Shown here: positions 20,508-31,382 of the stretch, in pieces
Layout of the letters: each line of letters opens with the position of its first letter
Position numbering within the stretch: position 1 is the first letter of the stretch
Assembly: GCF_020360975.1 (NCBI RefSeq)
Contig: NW_025408681.1
Span: 434,001 to 498,000 of the forward strand
Direction: 5' to 3'
Origin: Hirsutella rhossiliensis
Lineage: Eukaryota; Ascomycota; Sordariomycetes; Hypocreales; Ophiocordycipitaceae
DNA length: 64,000 nucleotides
The notes under the pieces: model-generated
Databases searched by the model: none
What the model was told of the DNA's origin: nothing
The model's input: the letters and a program-made list of their open reading frames with translations, nothing else
Position numbers and translations under genes: made by a program

Positions 20508-23500
20508 TCACCTCACCCTGACAACTCTCCTTGACTCTTCAGCGTCGCCATCCGACCGACGCAAAGCTTCCTCGACAGTCCTCTCGCTTAGCACCTCCAG
20601 CCTGGCCTGCGCGGCGGTCATCTCTTCGGGGACTCGGTTGCCCACCAAGTCTCTCTCCGCACCTTGGACACGAGCGTGATGCCGTCTAGCGTTCGACAGC
20701 GCGATAGCTGCACATATAAGCTGTACGGGTCGCATTGCGAGGGCACGGCCCTTCCATCGACTTTCGTCGTCCGTGTCCCCGCAGCTCCAGGGCCACGCGC
20801 TCTGGCGTTCTGCCCTGCACCTTGTAGTCCGTGCAGGCGAAGGCTGCTGCGCACGGCAATCCCTTCCGGCTGACGTCGTTCTGCTGCCACGGCCGCTTTC
20901 GTTGGCAGTGTATCCTGACGCTCATCGGCGTTAACAAGATCGTGCCCGGCGGCATCCCGACGAAGTGGAGGTCCTTTGTCGTCGCCGATTCCAGTAATAT
21001 CCCCGCCGGCGGCCGAAGTGGATCGTCATGTCGGACGAGATTCGATGCCCTGGGGACGCCTTGTCGACAATGACCTCCACCGCCGAGTAGCCGGCGCCGT
21101 TCACCAGCTTCAGCCCCTGATGGGTGTTGTGGTTCACGACGACCGGCATCCCGGCCACGAACATGAAGACGGCCGGCACGGGGATCGCGCTATCGTCGCC
21201 TTGATTGAGTACCATGATCGCTTCTTCCTCGGTCGGCAGGCCCTCCTTCCACTTGTGCTCGGAGATGAAGATGCGCATCGTCGACCGCTGCTGGACCCGG
21301 AACGCCAAGCTTGCCTCCATGTTTAGGTTCCACCGATTCCTGTTCAGCGGCGTCACCACGGTGATGCCAGTCTCCCAAGGGATCCGCCTGCCCTCGCGGT
21401 AGCACCTTGAGTTGAGGAGGTCCAGATCCGTGCGGTCCTGCACACCCTGCCGGATCCGCTTCAGCAGCCCCTGCAATTCCGGATCACCGGCGGCGCGCAT
21501 TTGCTCGTTCAACATGACGACCGTCGTGAATCTCTTCCACAGCGCGTGCGCTTTGTCGTGCTGGTGCCGCTGCTCGGCCTTGAACGAGTTGTCTACGTCC
21601 CACGAGATGGCCGCGCTCGGCAGGACGATCGACCTCTCTTGGACCGGCCGGAACTGCTGAAAGTCTCCGCAGAAGAGGACGATGGGGATCCCCGAAATCT
21701 TTCTGCGATCCGCGAAGCCGACAGAGTCGCTCGTTTATGGCGTGCAGCGTCCGCGCTCCGAGCATGCTCACCTCGTCGATGACAAGCACGTCCTTCTCCT
21801 GCCAGTCCATCCGAGACTGGCCGTGGATGAACCGCTCCGCCCGTTTTGTCAGCCGCACCCCGTCAAGGTCCTTGGCTGTGTTCGCGCCGCCCGCCCTTGG
21901 TCTTTAGTGAACCCGCAGGCGGAGTGGATCGTGATGCCGTTGATCTGCGCCGCGGCAGTCCCTGACGTCGCCGTGATCAGCAGACGATTCGAAAGGCTCT
22001 TCCCACTGAACAGCTCGACGAGTGCCCCAATGATCCGCGACTTGCCGGTGCCCCCCTCGCCGCCGACGAACTGGCAGAGCTGGCCGGCATCGCCCTATTC
22101 GTTTGTCGCATCAAATCGAGCTGGCGGCATATTATTAGGACAGCGATCGACTGCCTCTTGTTCAGCGTTAGCCGTGTTGACAACTCCTTGCCCGCCGCGA
22201 AGAAGGAGGTCGATGGGCCAAGCTGGACGCGCATTCCCGCTTCTGCGTCGCTAGCCGTCTCGTCGGAGTCGGCTGTCGTCATTTCGACGTCGTCCTCCCG
22301 AAGCCGGTCATCACCCTCCGCAACGCAGCTCGGCGATCGCTTTCCCGGACTGCGACTGTGGTTTGTACGCCTTGGATCATTCTCTCCCTTTCCCTCGACG
22401 CACTTATCTGCTGCGACTTGATAGCCTTGACCTGATCCTGCGGCGGTAGTGCGGCCCCGGAAAATACCCGCCCTGGCATGCTTATGCACCTCAACCCTTG
22501 TTCGGGAATCGCGATGGCCTCGAGCTCGGCCGTTGAGCAGAGCGCCGATTGCTGGAATCGACAGAGCTGCCGCATCATTGCCATGAGCTCCGGCGACTTG
22601 GCCGTCACCTGATTCGTGCCCACTGCGCCTCGGACGACGTCGATCAGGCGCGTTGCGTCTCCGATGTTGTTGGACCGATACGTCGCTGCAAATTCTGCGC
22701 CCGCCTCGCCTGTCTCGCCCTCCTCGACGTGGGCGACCGTGGAATCGCCATCGCCGGATGAGGCCGCCCATTGCTTGGCGTCGCGCTTTGCGTCTTCGGC
22801 TGATCGTCGAAGCAGCTGCACGTTGTCGACGAGACATGATATTCTCGGGGCCAGCGCCTCTCGCGCCCGCTCCCAGATGCTATTGATCTCACCTGTTTCT
22901 TCGCACAGAAAGGACTCCCACGGCACAAATAGCGCAAGATGCTGCACGGCTGCCCTTTAAGGGGAGGGGGAGCCACTCTGATGATGCCTGCCGGCAGGGC
23001 GGTTGCTATACACACCTCCGGTGGCACGACTCCTCGTCGTCGTTGTGGCCGAAGTCCTTGCTCAGGTAGCCATCGAGGCAGACGGTAGCATGCTTGCCCG
23101 GCCGCCTGAGCACCTGGACCCAGCGTCTCCTGGCGCCCATCCATCCTCGAAGGGCACCTCCCCAGGCCGCACAGCTCTCATCCTTACTGGTGCGTTTTAG
23201 TCTAACGAGCGATATGTAGTCGTATAAGCATAGCCCTCGCAGGAGCTCTCCCGGTGCTGGTACGCCTCAACGTGGGAGATCCTCAGGCCTGCTTCTTCGA
23301 CAACGACCGACTCATCCAGAGTATCATCTATGGCCGCCGCGCCACTTGCTCGTCGGAGATACGGCCACCGTCGAAAGACTTCCCAGTACAGCAGAGATGT
23401 GTTCAGGTACGCCCAGGCGCTGCTGTTGGTGAACTCGGCCGGATATCCAAGAAGATGAGCGACGACCTCGACCTGAGATAGCGGACGCTCCGTGAACACA

Positions 23501-26500
23501 CGATTCGCCACCCTCATCAAGAACTGTCGCGTCCTGTTCCCTTGGCGGCGTCATCGCCAACAGCACCTCCACCGTCGTCCTGTCCTCCGTTGGCCGTGCC
23601 GTCACCCGTTGAGGCGGCCAGGAGATCGGCCGCGGCCGCCACACGCTTCCACACCGGGTCCTCCACCTTCGTCGCGTAGTTCGTGACATAATACATAAGG
23701 GCCATGGTCTTGCGCTGCGTCGCAATGAAGGAAATGTCGTGGTTGTGCCGGAGCCCAACAGCGATAGCCTTGTTCCATCGATTGACCATGCTGTGAGTCC
23801 TCCGGATCTGCAACACCCCGTCTGCCGTGATGGCGGTCTTGTCGACCAGCCTCCATGGAGACTTAAACCGGCATGGATTCCCTTCCGCGCTCCTTTGCCC
23901 AAGGAATACTTGACACAGGTCGGGCTATGCGTGTGAACCTGTGTAGCGCCGGCACAGAAGTTGGCCTCCTCGTCAAATGCGGCCGAAAACTGCTCGGTGT
24001 TGTCCAGCAGGAGAAAATATCGGACGTCACAGATCGCTCCGCTTGCACGGCGCAGAACCCTTCCTGATCCAGATCCTATCTTGCACGTCAGCCTGGCCCC
24101 GTTTGTCCATCGGACGAGCAATTCAGGTTCTCAGTGACACGTCTTAGCTATTCTTACCTCGGAGAAGACACTATCGACGTATCGTATGATTCGCTCGCGA
24201 TACGCCGCCTGATCCTCCCCGTGGATGTCGGCAAGCATCGAGCTGAGATGCGCGTTTCCGTGCAACCAGAGCAAGCCGTGAACATGAAGCGCCCTCGTTC
24301 GTTGGTCTCCACAGCGCCATAGTACTTGCCGATGCGCCCGAATACCGACTCTTCTCCGACCTTCACGTAATGATCGAAGAACAGCTTCATCTCCCGGTGG
24401 AAGAATACGGCGGCGCTCATCGGATCGGACATGGCCAGCCTTGTCTGCTTGTACGCACTCCCAAGGCCTTCTAGGAACTCCTCGGCCGCGCCGGGATCGC
24501 GTGTCCGATATGCCGCCAGTCGCAGCTTCACCGGGTTCGTAATGTCGTTTGGGTTGATGGTGAACCAGATGGCCGGAACGCCGTAGCCAACGATGAGCGA
24601 CTGGATTTTCCGCCGCATATTGAGCCGAACCTCTCGACATGGGTTGCCGGTGGCCGTACAGCGAGAGGCTCTGAGAAGCTCCTTCACGCCCTCATCGGTC
24701 GTCTTGCCCGAGCTCTCCAACTCGACCCTCGCCGCCGCTAACCTTTGCGCGGTCATCGAGCGGGCAACGCGCTCGACCTTGCCGAAGTCCTTCCTCGCCA
24801 CACTCAGCATGCTGACGCGGCGGTTCCTCGACCGCACCCCCATGTTGAAGACGAGAAATGCAAATATGTGGTGCAACGCAAACCGGCCACCATGGCGCCG
24901 GAGCACGATGTCGGCCCAAATCCGGAGGTTCAAGCTTCGGGAGGATACGATGTCTCCGCAGCCGCCCCTGCCTCAACAGCTCTACCGGTGCCTCGCAAGT
25001 TGGTAAGGGCCTTCCCGCCTCGGCTATGGCCTCTTCGGCCAGCCTTGGTCCCCAACGCCAAATGGGAACAGGGTCGGGAACGTTCTGGCGAAGAAGGACG
25101 TCTCAAAGGAGTCGGCAAACTCATCCCCCCGCGAGACTCGAATGTATGGCTCACTGCCATCGTCGCCACGCCCTCGAGCCCCCCCCACCGAGGATCCGAC
25201 CCACGTTCTCGGCCGCGCGGCCGTCGGCACCTGCGCCAACAGCGTCACAGGCAAACCGCAGCTTCTCGACATCCGCCACGTCTGGCGGTCCGTCCAGCCC
25301 GAACATGCCGGAAGACGTCACCTCGTTGATTGGTCGAACGTTCTGATCGGGGCTAGCACCAACTCCATCACGACCCGCGCCTTCTTCGTTGGGCCCGTGC
25401 CCTTCAGCCTCGCCTCCCGTTTCCTGCCTTTGGTTGAGCAGAGCGAAGAGTTCCTCGATCTCCACCGACCCCTCGTCGTCCATGGCGCGCTCCGTGGGCG
25501 GCACAACGTGCGCCGTCCGCGTTTTCTCCCATGCGGACGGCTCGTTCCGCTCCATGCGATCATACACCAGGCCGGCACCCCGTCTATCGGGTCTCCCAAC
25601 TCTCCATCTCCGCCACGTCGATCTCGATCTCGGCGTAGTGGGGTTGCTCCTCTTCAGCCAAACAAGAGCCCTCTCGACGACCCGCCGCCTCACCGACAAG
25701 AGACTCGACAGGTCGCTCGGTGCCGGCTTCTCCACGCCCTGCCACGAAACGTGGATCTCGTCCAGTGCTTGCAAAGGGGTGCGGGAGCACCTGGTCGCCA
25801 GCTCCTGCACGTTGTTGGGAAACACTGTGATGTGGCCCTTGACGTGCCTCGGATACCTCACGGCCTGCCTCTGCCCGCCCGGAATGCTATATCTCGTGAC
25901 AAACCCATAGCAGGAGTTGAGCGAGACGAGCTTCTCTTCGACCAGCGTGAGTCCCTTGAGCTCGTCAGGGAACATGTGCTCACAGCCAAGGCGAGTGTGA
26001 AGATGGACCGCCGGCGACAGACTCCCGCGCGCCAGGCATCGGGCACACTCCACACACACCGACACGGGCTCGCCTTCGGAAAGCAGCTCCGGCATGAAAA
26101 TGGTGAGCGGCCGCCCTCTGGCACGCAGCTTGACAGCCATTGATCCCATCTGATCTCCTCAGCTCTTTTCTCGTACGCTTGCGGTAGCACATCATGCAGG
26201 TCCGTATCGGCAACGTGCTCGCATCGTGGAACGCCTGATAAAAATCCCGCACCGTCGACACCTTCCTGTCGTGCGGTATTGGCGTACACCACGTCTGATC
26301 GTTAGACAGCCTCTCCTTCATGGCGAAGTCTTCCTCCAAAAAACGCAGCACACTCGCCAGGTCTTCGGCCCGCAGCTCCCGACTCCTCTGCCTTCCGATT
26401 CCACTCCGAATCTGTTTTCTCGGGCGCTCGTCCGGACCAGGAAGACGTTTTCTTTCTCCCGCCTCCGGGGCCGCCTCCGGGGCCGCCTCCGATCCATGAT

Positions 26501-26950
26501 TTCTTCTCTCCGTGGCTGATTCGCTTCTTCGCAAGCCGTCGGATGCGGCAGCTTTGGCGACGACTGCCCGACTACGTGCGCATCCCTGACACGCCATCCG
26601 GCCCTTTGCACTGGACAGGCACCGGGCCGTGCTGGCGAACGTTTTCCACGCCGAACCTTGACCTCAGTCCTTGCCCTTTCCAGCACTCTCCTCGTTCTTG
26701 CTGCCGATCAAACTGCACGGGCTCCCAGCCGCCACCCGCGATGAGCCGCCCACCTCCCTTTGCTGCAGCCTCCGCCCGCTCAGCGAAGCGTCCGCTGGCT
26801 CTGCCGCGGCGTCGCCCACCCCACAGGAGACGGCCCCGGATGCTGCGCCGTACCTGCTGCGTTGGAGACACCCCTGCGGCCTGGTACTCCTTTACCCGCC
26901 AACTCCGTCCCCGACGGCGCTTGGGCAAACCAGACGCAATCGCTGCTGCT
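20508..26950 (-). pseudogene. Helitron B Rep/helicase, many frameshifts
   Basis: Same protein family and gene structure as Helitron A. Intron 1 (24076-24157, GTAAGA...GATAG) and intron 2 (22955-23015, GTGTGT...TTAAAG) are at identical codon positions. Landmarks: IWFTINPND, a degraded MFTACSGC where A has HIHGLLW, YYVTNYATK, VIDEVSMLG and a LYVQLSRC-type end. Exon 2 differs from A by a number of bases that is not a multiple of three, and all exons need several frame changes. The Walker A region is also disturbed near 22070. The upstream part (to about 26950) is Arg/Gly-rich and includes a GGGGCCGCCTCC repeat near 26460-26490. I treat it as a non-functional copy, though some shifts may be sequence errors. 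Confidence 0.82.
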
Positions 26951-28137
26951 AATTGCCCGTTTTCTCTTAAGTTGTCGAATACCGGTTCCCTAGGCTGGAT
27001 GGATCGAAGCTTCGGTACCTCCTTCGAATGAACACTCGGACATCGCCCGCCGCCGCCGTAACACGTTGCTCCTCATCTTCAGGATCTCCCTCCTGAGGCA
27101 GAAAGTGCCGATGAGGGAGCGGACGATCAGAGTCCGCTACCCCATATCTCCACGTTCCCTAGGCAACAGGGCCTCGGAAGCTGACCCGGTGACTGATGTT
27201 GCGCGGAACTTCCGCTGCTAACCATATTATGGAACTTCCGTGCTCTGTTTGACCGCAAACCGCCTCGCGGCGGTCTTCTCGGCAACGACCTCGCAATTGC
27301 TTCTGCGTGCTGTCTCCATGCGGTGTCTTCAACCACAGGTTTCCTAGGCTGAATCGGCCGGAACGTTGATGCCGCATTCGCCCGTGATTCGTATCTTCGT
27401 AACCGTCCCAGGCTCTCCCCGTGCTCTGCGGCCCTCTCAGAAGCTGCCACCACATCTACACCGGCTCCTGTCGCACCATCTCCGAGCCCCGAACCCGACC
27501 CGCTCACGTTCTCACCCTCTTCTCCATCCCCGACTGACAACGAACAGGCTTCAGGGTGAGCAACCGCCTCGCTTAACTTCACTGCAGGACTGTCCGCCAT
27601 GCTGCTGCCTCCTCGACGTCGACTGCCGTAAATTGGCAACAGGCTATAAAGCTTTGGCTCCGGAGCACCTCCACTTGGACAGTCTCGCTTGTTGACGACG
27701 CTACTTCTCCCGAATGGGAAGCTCCCTAACCATCACTTCCCTCATGGCCGTGGCGTTTCTTCCCTTATAGCTTCCCTATAAAATGCTTCCCTATGGTACC
27801 GAGGCGATGCAATACTACCCCTCTATATTCCCCCGTTACCATGCCTATCTATGTGCGTCCACCGTCCCGGCCTCGCCTGGTCTCCACGTGCGACCTGCTA
27901 CCCCAGCTTTGCCAAAAGCGACCCTTCCATCGCCGTGCTCTCTTTGCGCACTCCAGCGAATCCTGGCCACTGCCGACCTCCGGCACATGGAGATGGCCGC
28001 GACAACCGCCTGCCGCACACTTCAAACCATACTCTTCAGCCCTTCCAACACCATCCTACCAACCTTGCGCATCAGTTCACCATCAATACCCGCCAATCCG
28101 CCTCGTCGAGCAACAGCCACAAGGCTGCCGGCGATAA
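26951..28137. other. Region between Helitron B and an accessory fragment
   Basis: No gene recognised. An open frame on the minus strand (27639-27127) is rich in Gly, Ser and Arg and resembles nothing I know; it may be upstream Helitron sequence. The stretch from 27700 to 28137 resembles accessory-gene upstream sequence but is not coding. Confidence 0.35.
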
Positions 28138-28262
28138 CATGTCCATGACGTCCCTCATGCAGCCGGACTACCCTTCTAGATTTGCTCCCTCGCCAGCACC
28201 AATGTCGCATCAACGGCCTTAATGCTAAAGCGATAGCCAGGACCCCCCTGCCTGTCCTCTTG
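28138..28262 (+). pseudogene. Decayed fragment of the accessory gene
   Basis: Encodes MSMTSLMQPDYPSRFA, then in another frame CRINGLNAKAIARTPLP, matching the start of exon 1 of the other copies. It ends at a stop before the IYGQ block. A short relic, 650 bp upstream of copy C in the same direction, left by an older duplication or a partial insertion. Confidence 0.7.
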
Positions 28263-28910
28263 TAGTCGCTAGCCACCGGAGTCTCGACTTGCAAACCCTC
28301 TTGGAAAGTTCTCGTGACCAACTCGCATCCTCCTCCTCAGGTCGACCCATATATCCGACTTCACCGTGTCCCAATAGTAGACTCGACACGGTCGGCACCC
28401 GCCTCGCTCAGCCGCACGCAATGCCCATCCAACTACCGACGACCGTCAAAAAGGGAGTCCTGCAATACTACCATAACCTCTTTCTTTCCTTCACTCTCAT
28501 TCGTTATTGCCCCCTTTGCTATCTACTCCATGCAACGATGACACCGAAGGGGACTACTGGACTTTCTTTCTCCGCAGTCTTACCCACACTAACCTTACCG
28601 TTCGCCGACCTCCAACTTCTCGCAACATAGCCATCACCCCTACTCAACTTCCAACCCCCGGCTCCCTACTTCACTCACGACCACAGAACCAGATGGTCGA
28701 GACTGCTCGAGAACCTCGCCAGCTCATTCCCGCATACCCCCGCTTCTGATCTATCACCTAGGTAGCATTCACTGACTCTCAAGTCTCCCCGACCCGAGCC
28801 ACGAGCCCTCTTTCGAGCAGCAAGAAAACCTGCTTTATAGGATGCCTACCTCTACTCTGCCTAACCCTCCTTTACACTTCCACGGTGACCACATCTGCCA
28901 TGTTCTCACG
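28263..28910. other. Upstream region of accessory copy C
   Basis: No gene seen. Pyrimidine-rich, as before the other copies; several short open frames without recognisable content. Confidence 0.4.
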
Positions 28911-30323
28911 ATGTCGGCCTCCCAGCTCAACGTCGATACCTCGTCCTCCCCGCGGCAACCTCTTGACAGCCAGAAAATGCTGGCGCCGACATGTCCATGA
29001 TGGCCTTTGTCCAGCCCGGCTGCCCGTCTAGGTTCGCCTACCAGAATGAGCATCGTGTCAAAGGGCTCAACGCAGAAACCCTAGCGAGGGTCTTCCTTCC
29101 AACGCCCTCATGGCTGTCGACTCCAGAGTATGCAGCAATCCGGTCAGATCCTGACAATCCATCGACCTGCATCTTCTTGAGCTTTAATATTTCCATATAC
29201 AACCAACAGATAATCCCCTCGGAATGGACCGAGCAGTGGTTCTTTATGGTCGGCCGTGTTCATCCCTTTGCCCTGACGTGGGAAATCGAGCGACGTGATA
29301 GCTTCGAGTCGGAGGATGACAACATTACAGAATACACCATCCCGGCTCTCATCGTCCGCGACCACAGCTACCAGCCGTAGGTGTATGCTCCAGACCTCCG
29401 TCACCACTACCATCTCTGACGATGGCCACAGAGTCATCCTCGCACCCTCGGCTCGGCGGATGCCTTCCCAGCGATACAACCCATTGTCTCCTTCACGGGA
29501 CCTGTCATCGGTTCCGGCCGCGACCTTCTGCATGGAAACTCGGCTGCGGCCCTTGACGACACCCAGCTGAGCTGTTGCGGCTTTGTCCAGCTCTCGACCT
29601 TTATCTGTCCTGGGATTCCGGGCAAACACCCTTCAAGGGCTTTCATCCCTTTCAACTTTTCGTCATCTTCCCCATTCACGCCAATGCTTGGACCTCCTAT
29701 GCAAGAAGATGACCGAGAGGCGCGATAGCCAGTTCCAGCCGAACGCTCTCCTCACCTGCACGGGCAAAATCGCCGGCTTACTCGATCACCAGATCATGAC
29801 ACATGCCCCGGCCTTCGAGCAAGACTATATCTTCATCGTCGTCCCCGATACATGGACTTTCCTTGACAGGGCCATGTCCAACCAGGCTTCTGCGACACAG
29901 CTACTGCCGACGACACCCAAGGGCTCAGTCGGCAACCCTCGGACTATAGCGATGCGTTGGCCAGGTTTACCTCTACCAAAAACGCAATGCCGCCCCAAGC
30001 GGCGCCTCCCACGCCGCCTGCATCTAGGTCAGTCGATCTCTTATGATGACATCAAAGCGGTCATTGCCCGATCCCGACCAAACCCCAACCAAGAGACCGC
30101 GACTTTCTCCAGAAATTTCCACCATAGTCGCCGCCTGTGATAGTCGAGGCCCCGCCAAATCCGACACTTCCTCCCTTCTGTCCCACGAAGACCCGGAGAC
30201 TCAGAGACGGACACCGAGCCAGTCAATCACCCAGCCACATCCGCCTCTGGCCCTATCAGACCTCCGGCGTCAATCTCTTCCCGACCCCACCGCGCCCGAC
30301 ATCCGCCCAAGAATATTCTGTAA
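28911..30323 (+). CDS. Helitron-associated accessory gene, copy C
   Basis: Subfamily 2, with a different N-terminus and tail from A and B. Exon 1 is 28911-29376 and the intron 29377-29431 (GTAGGT...CACAG). Exon 2 is 29432-30323, ending TAA. Exon 1: MSMMAFVQPGCPSRFAYQ, VKGLNAETLARVFLPTPSWL, NISIYNQQIIPSEWTEQWFF and GRVHPFALTWEIERRDS. Exon 2: GPVIGSGRDLLHGNSAAAL, CGFVQLSTFICPGIPGK, NALLTCTGKIAGLLDH and DYIFIVVPDTWTFLDR. The tail has basic TKRPRLSPE and ends SRPHRARHPPKNIL. Frame breaks lie near 28975 (A run), 29438 and 29697. No convergent Rep/helicase of type A/B follows; a different Helitron begins 1 kb downstream on the same strand. Confidence 0.75.
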
Positions 30324-31382
30324 AGCAACGAACGAAACAACACAACATGACAAGGAACATGTTTCATCATCCTCAAACTCAAGTGCGAAAGGCCCTAATG
30401 GGATATTTCCTTCTCCTCTTGCTCTCCTTTTCACAAAGACAATCCAGTCAAAACTTCTCCAATATACTCCTTATTCTGTTTATATCCACCACTTATAGCA
30501 CCTGTAAATCCTCAGAGCCTTCCACTCGCCCACACATGCATTACCCACCCACAACTCTCTTCACCCCTGCCGCCTCTCCACGCCCTTTGCGCCTTTGCAA
30601 AGCAAAATCTCCTTGCAGCGGCCTAGGCTGCCTCTCTGACGCTCTGTCTCGATTTCACTCACGATAATGCTCTACGTCTCTCGCCGGATCTCCATCTCAT
30701 ATCTCTTATCTCACTCTTCTTCCTGTCTTCCTCTCACTTCCCCTGTCTCCTATCTCCTGTCGCCAACTCTCTCCTCTCCCCGACTTTCTCCTGTCGCCAT
30801 CGCCAACTTTCGTTCCGAAAGGCCTCTTTGCGCGAGCCGCGGCTGGCGAGCCTTCCCCTCGTCATTCAGCCCGAAGGGCGTTCTACTCAGTCAGAAAGAA
30901 TCGAGCATAAAACCTCTTCTGATTGGCCAATTAGCCTCCCCTGTGCTCAACTCGCGAACGAATTGGTCGGCTGATAACGCCACCAAATGAAGGCCCACCA
31001 TAAACCCCTGAGCGTTGACTAGGTAACCAAGGAGCTCTCCAAGGGCTCGCCAAGAGCTTTCACTTCTTTCTCTTTTCCGTCGAATCTATCAAACGCATTG
31101 GTTTGCTAACGGTATCTAGGTTTCACACATCACCTCCGCGGCCGACCTACCTCTCAATATTCCCCGGTTACCTTACCTCCAGGCAAGCTGTACAGTCTCC
31201 TCCTACATTGTTTAGACCTGATCTAACGACCGCAAAGACAGCCTCCCTATTGAGATCTATCATGGTCTTGGACCTCTCGGCTGTCAGCCAGCTCTGCTAG
31301 CACCGCCAAACCCTCGCAAAGCCTCCCTGCCCGAGTAATATATAGCAACTTAGGTCGATACGAAGTGGATATATACTGTCAG
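30324..31382. other. Spacer after accessory copy C with partial stem-loop block
   Basis: No gene. TTTCGTTCCGAAAGGC (30808-30823) is followed by the palindrome AGCCGCGGCT (30835-30844) and ATTGGCC/ATTGGTC boxes, matching the blocks after copies A and B. The 5' end of Helitron C should lie in 31000-31380, but I cannot place it. Confidence 0.5.
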
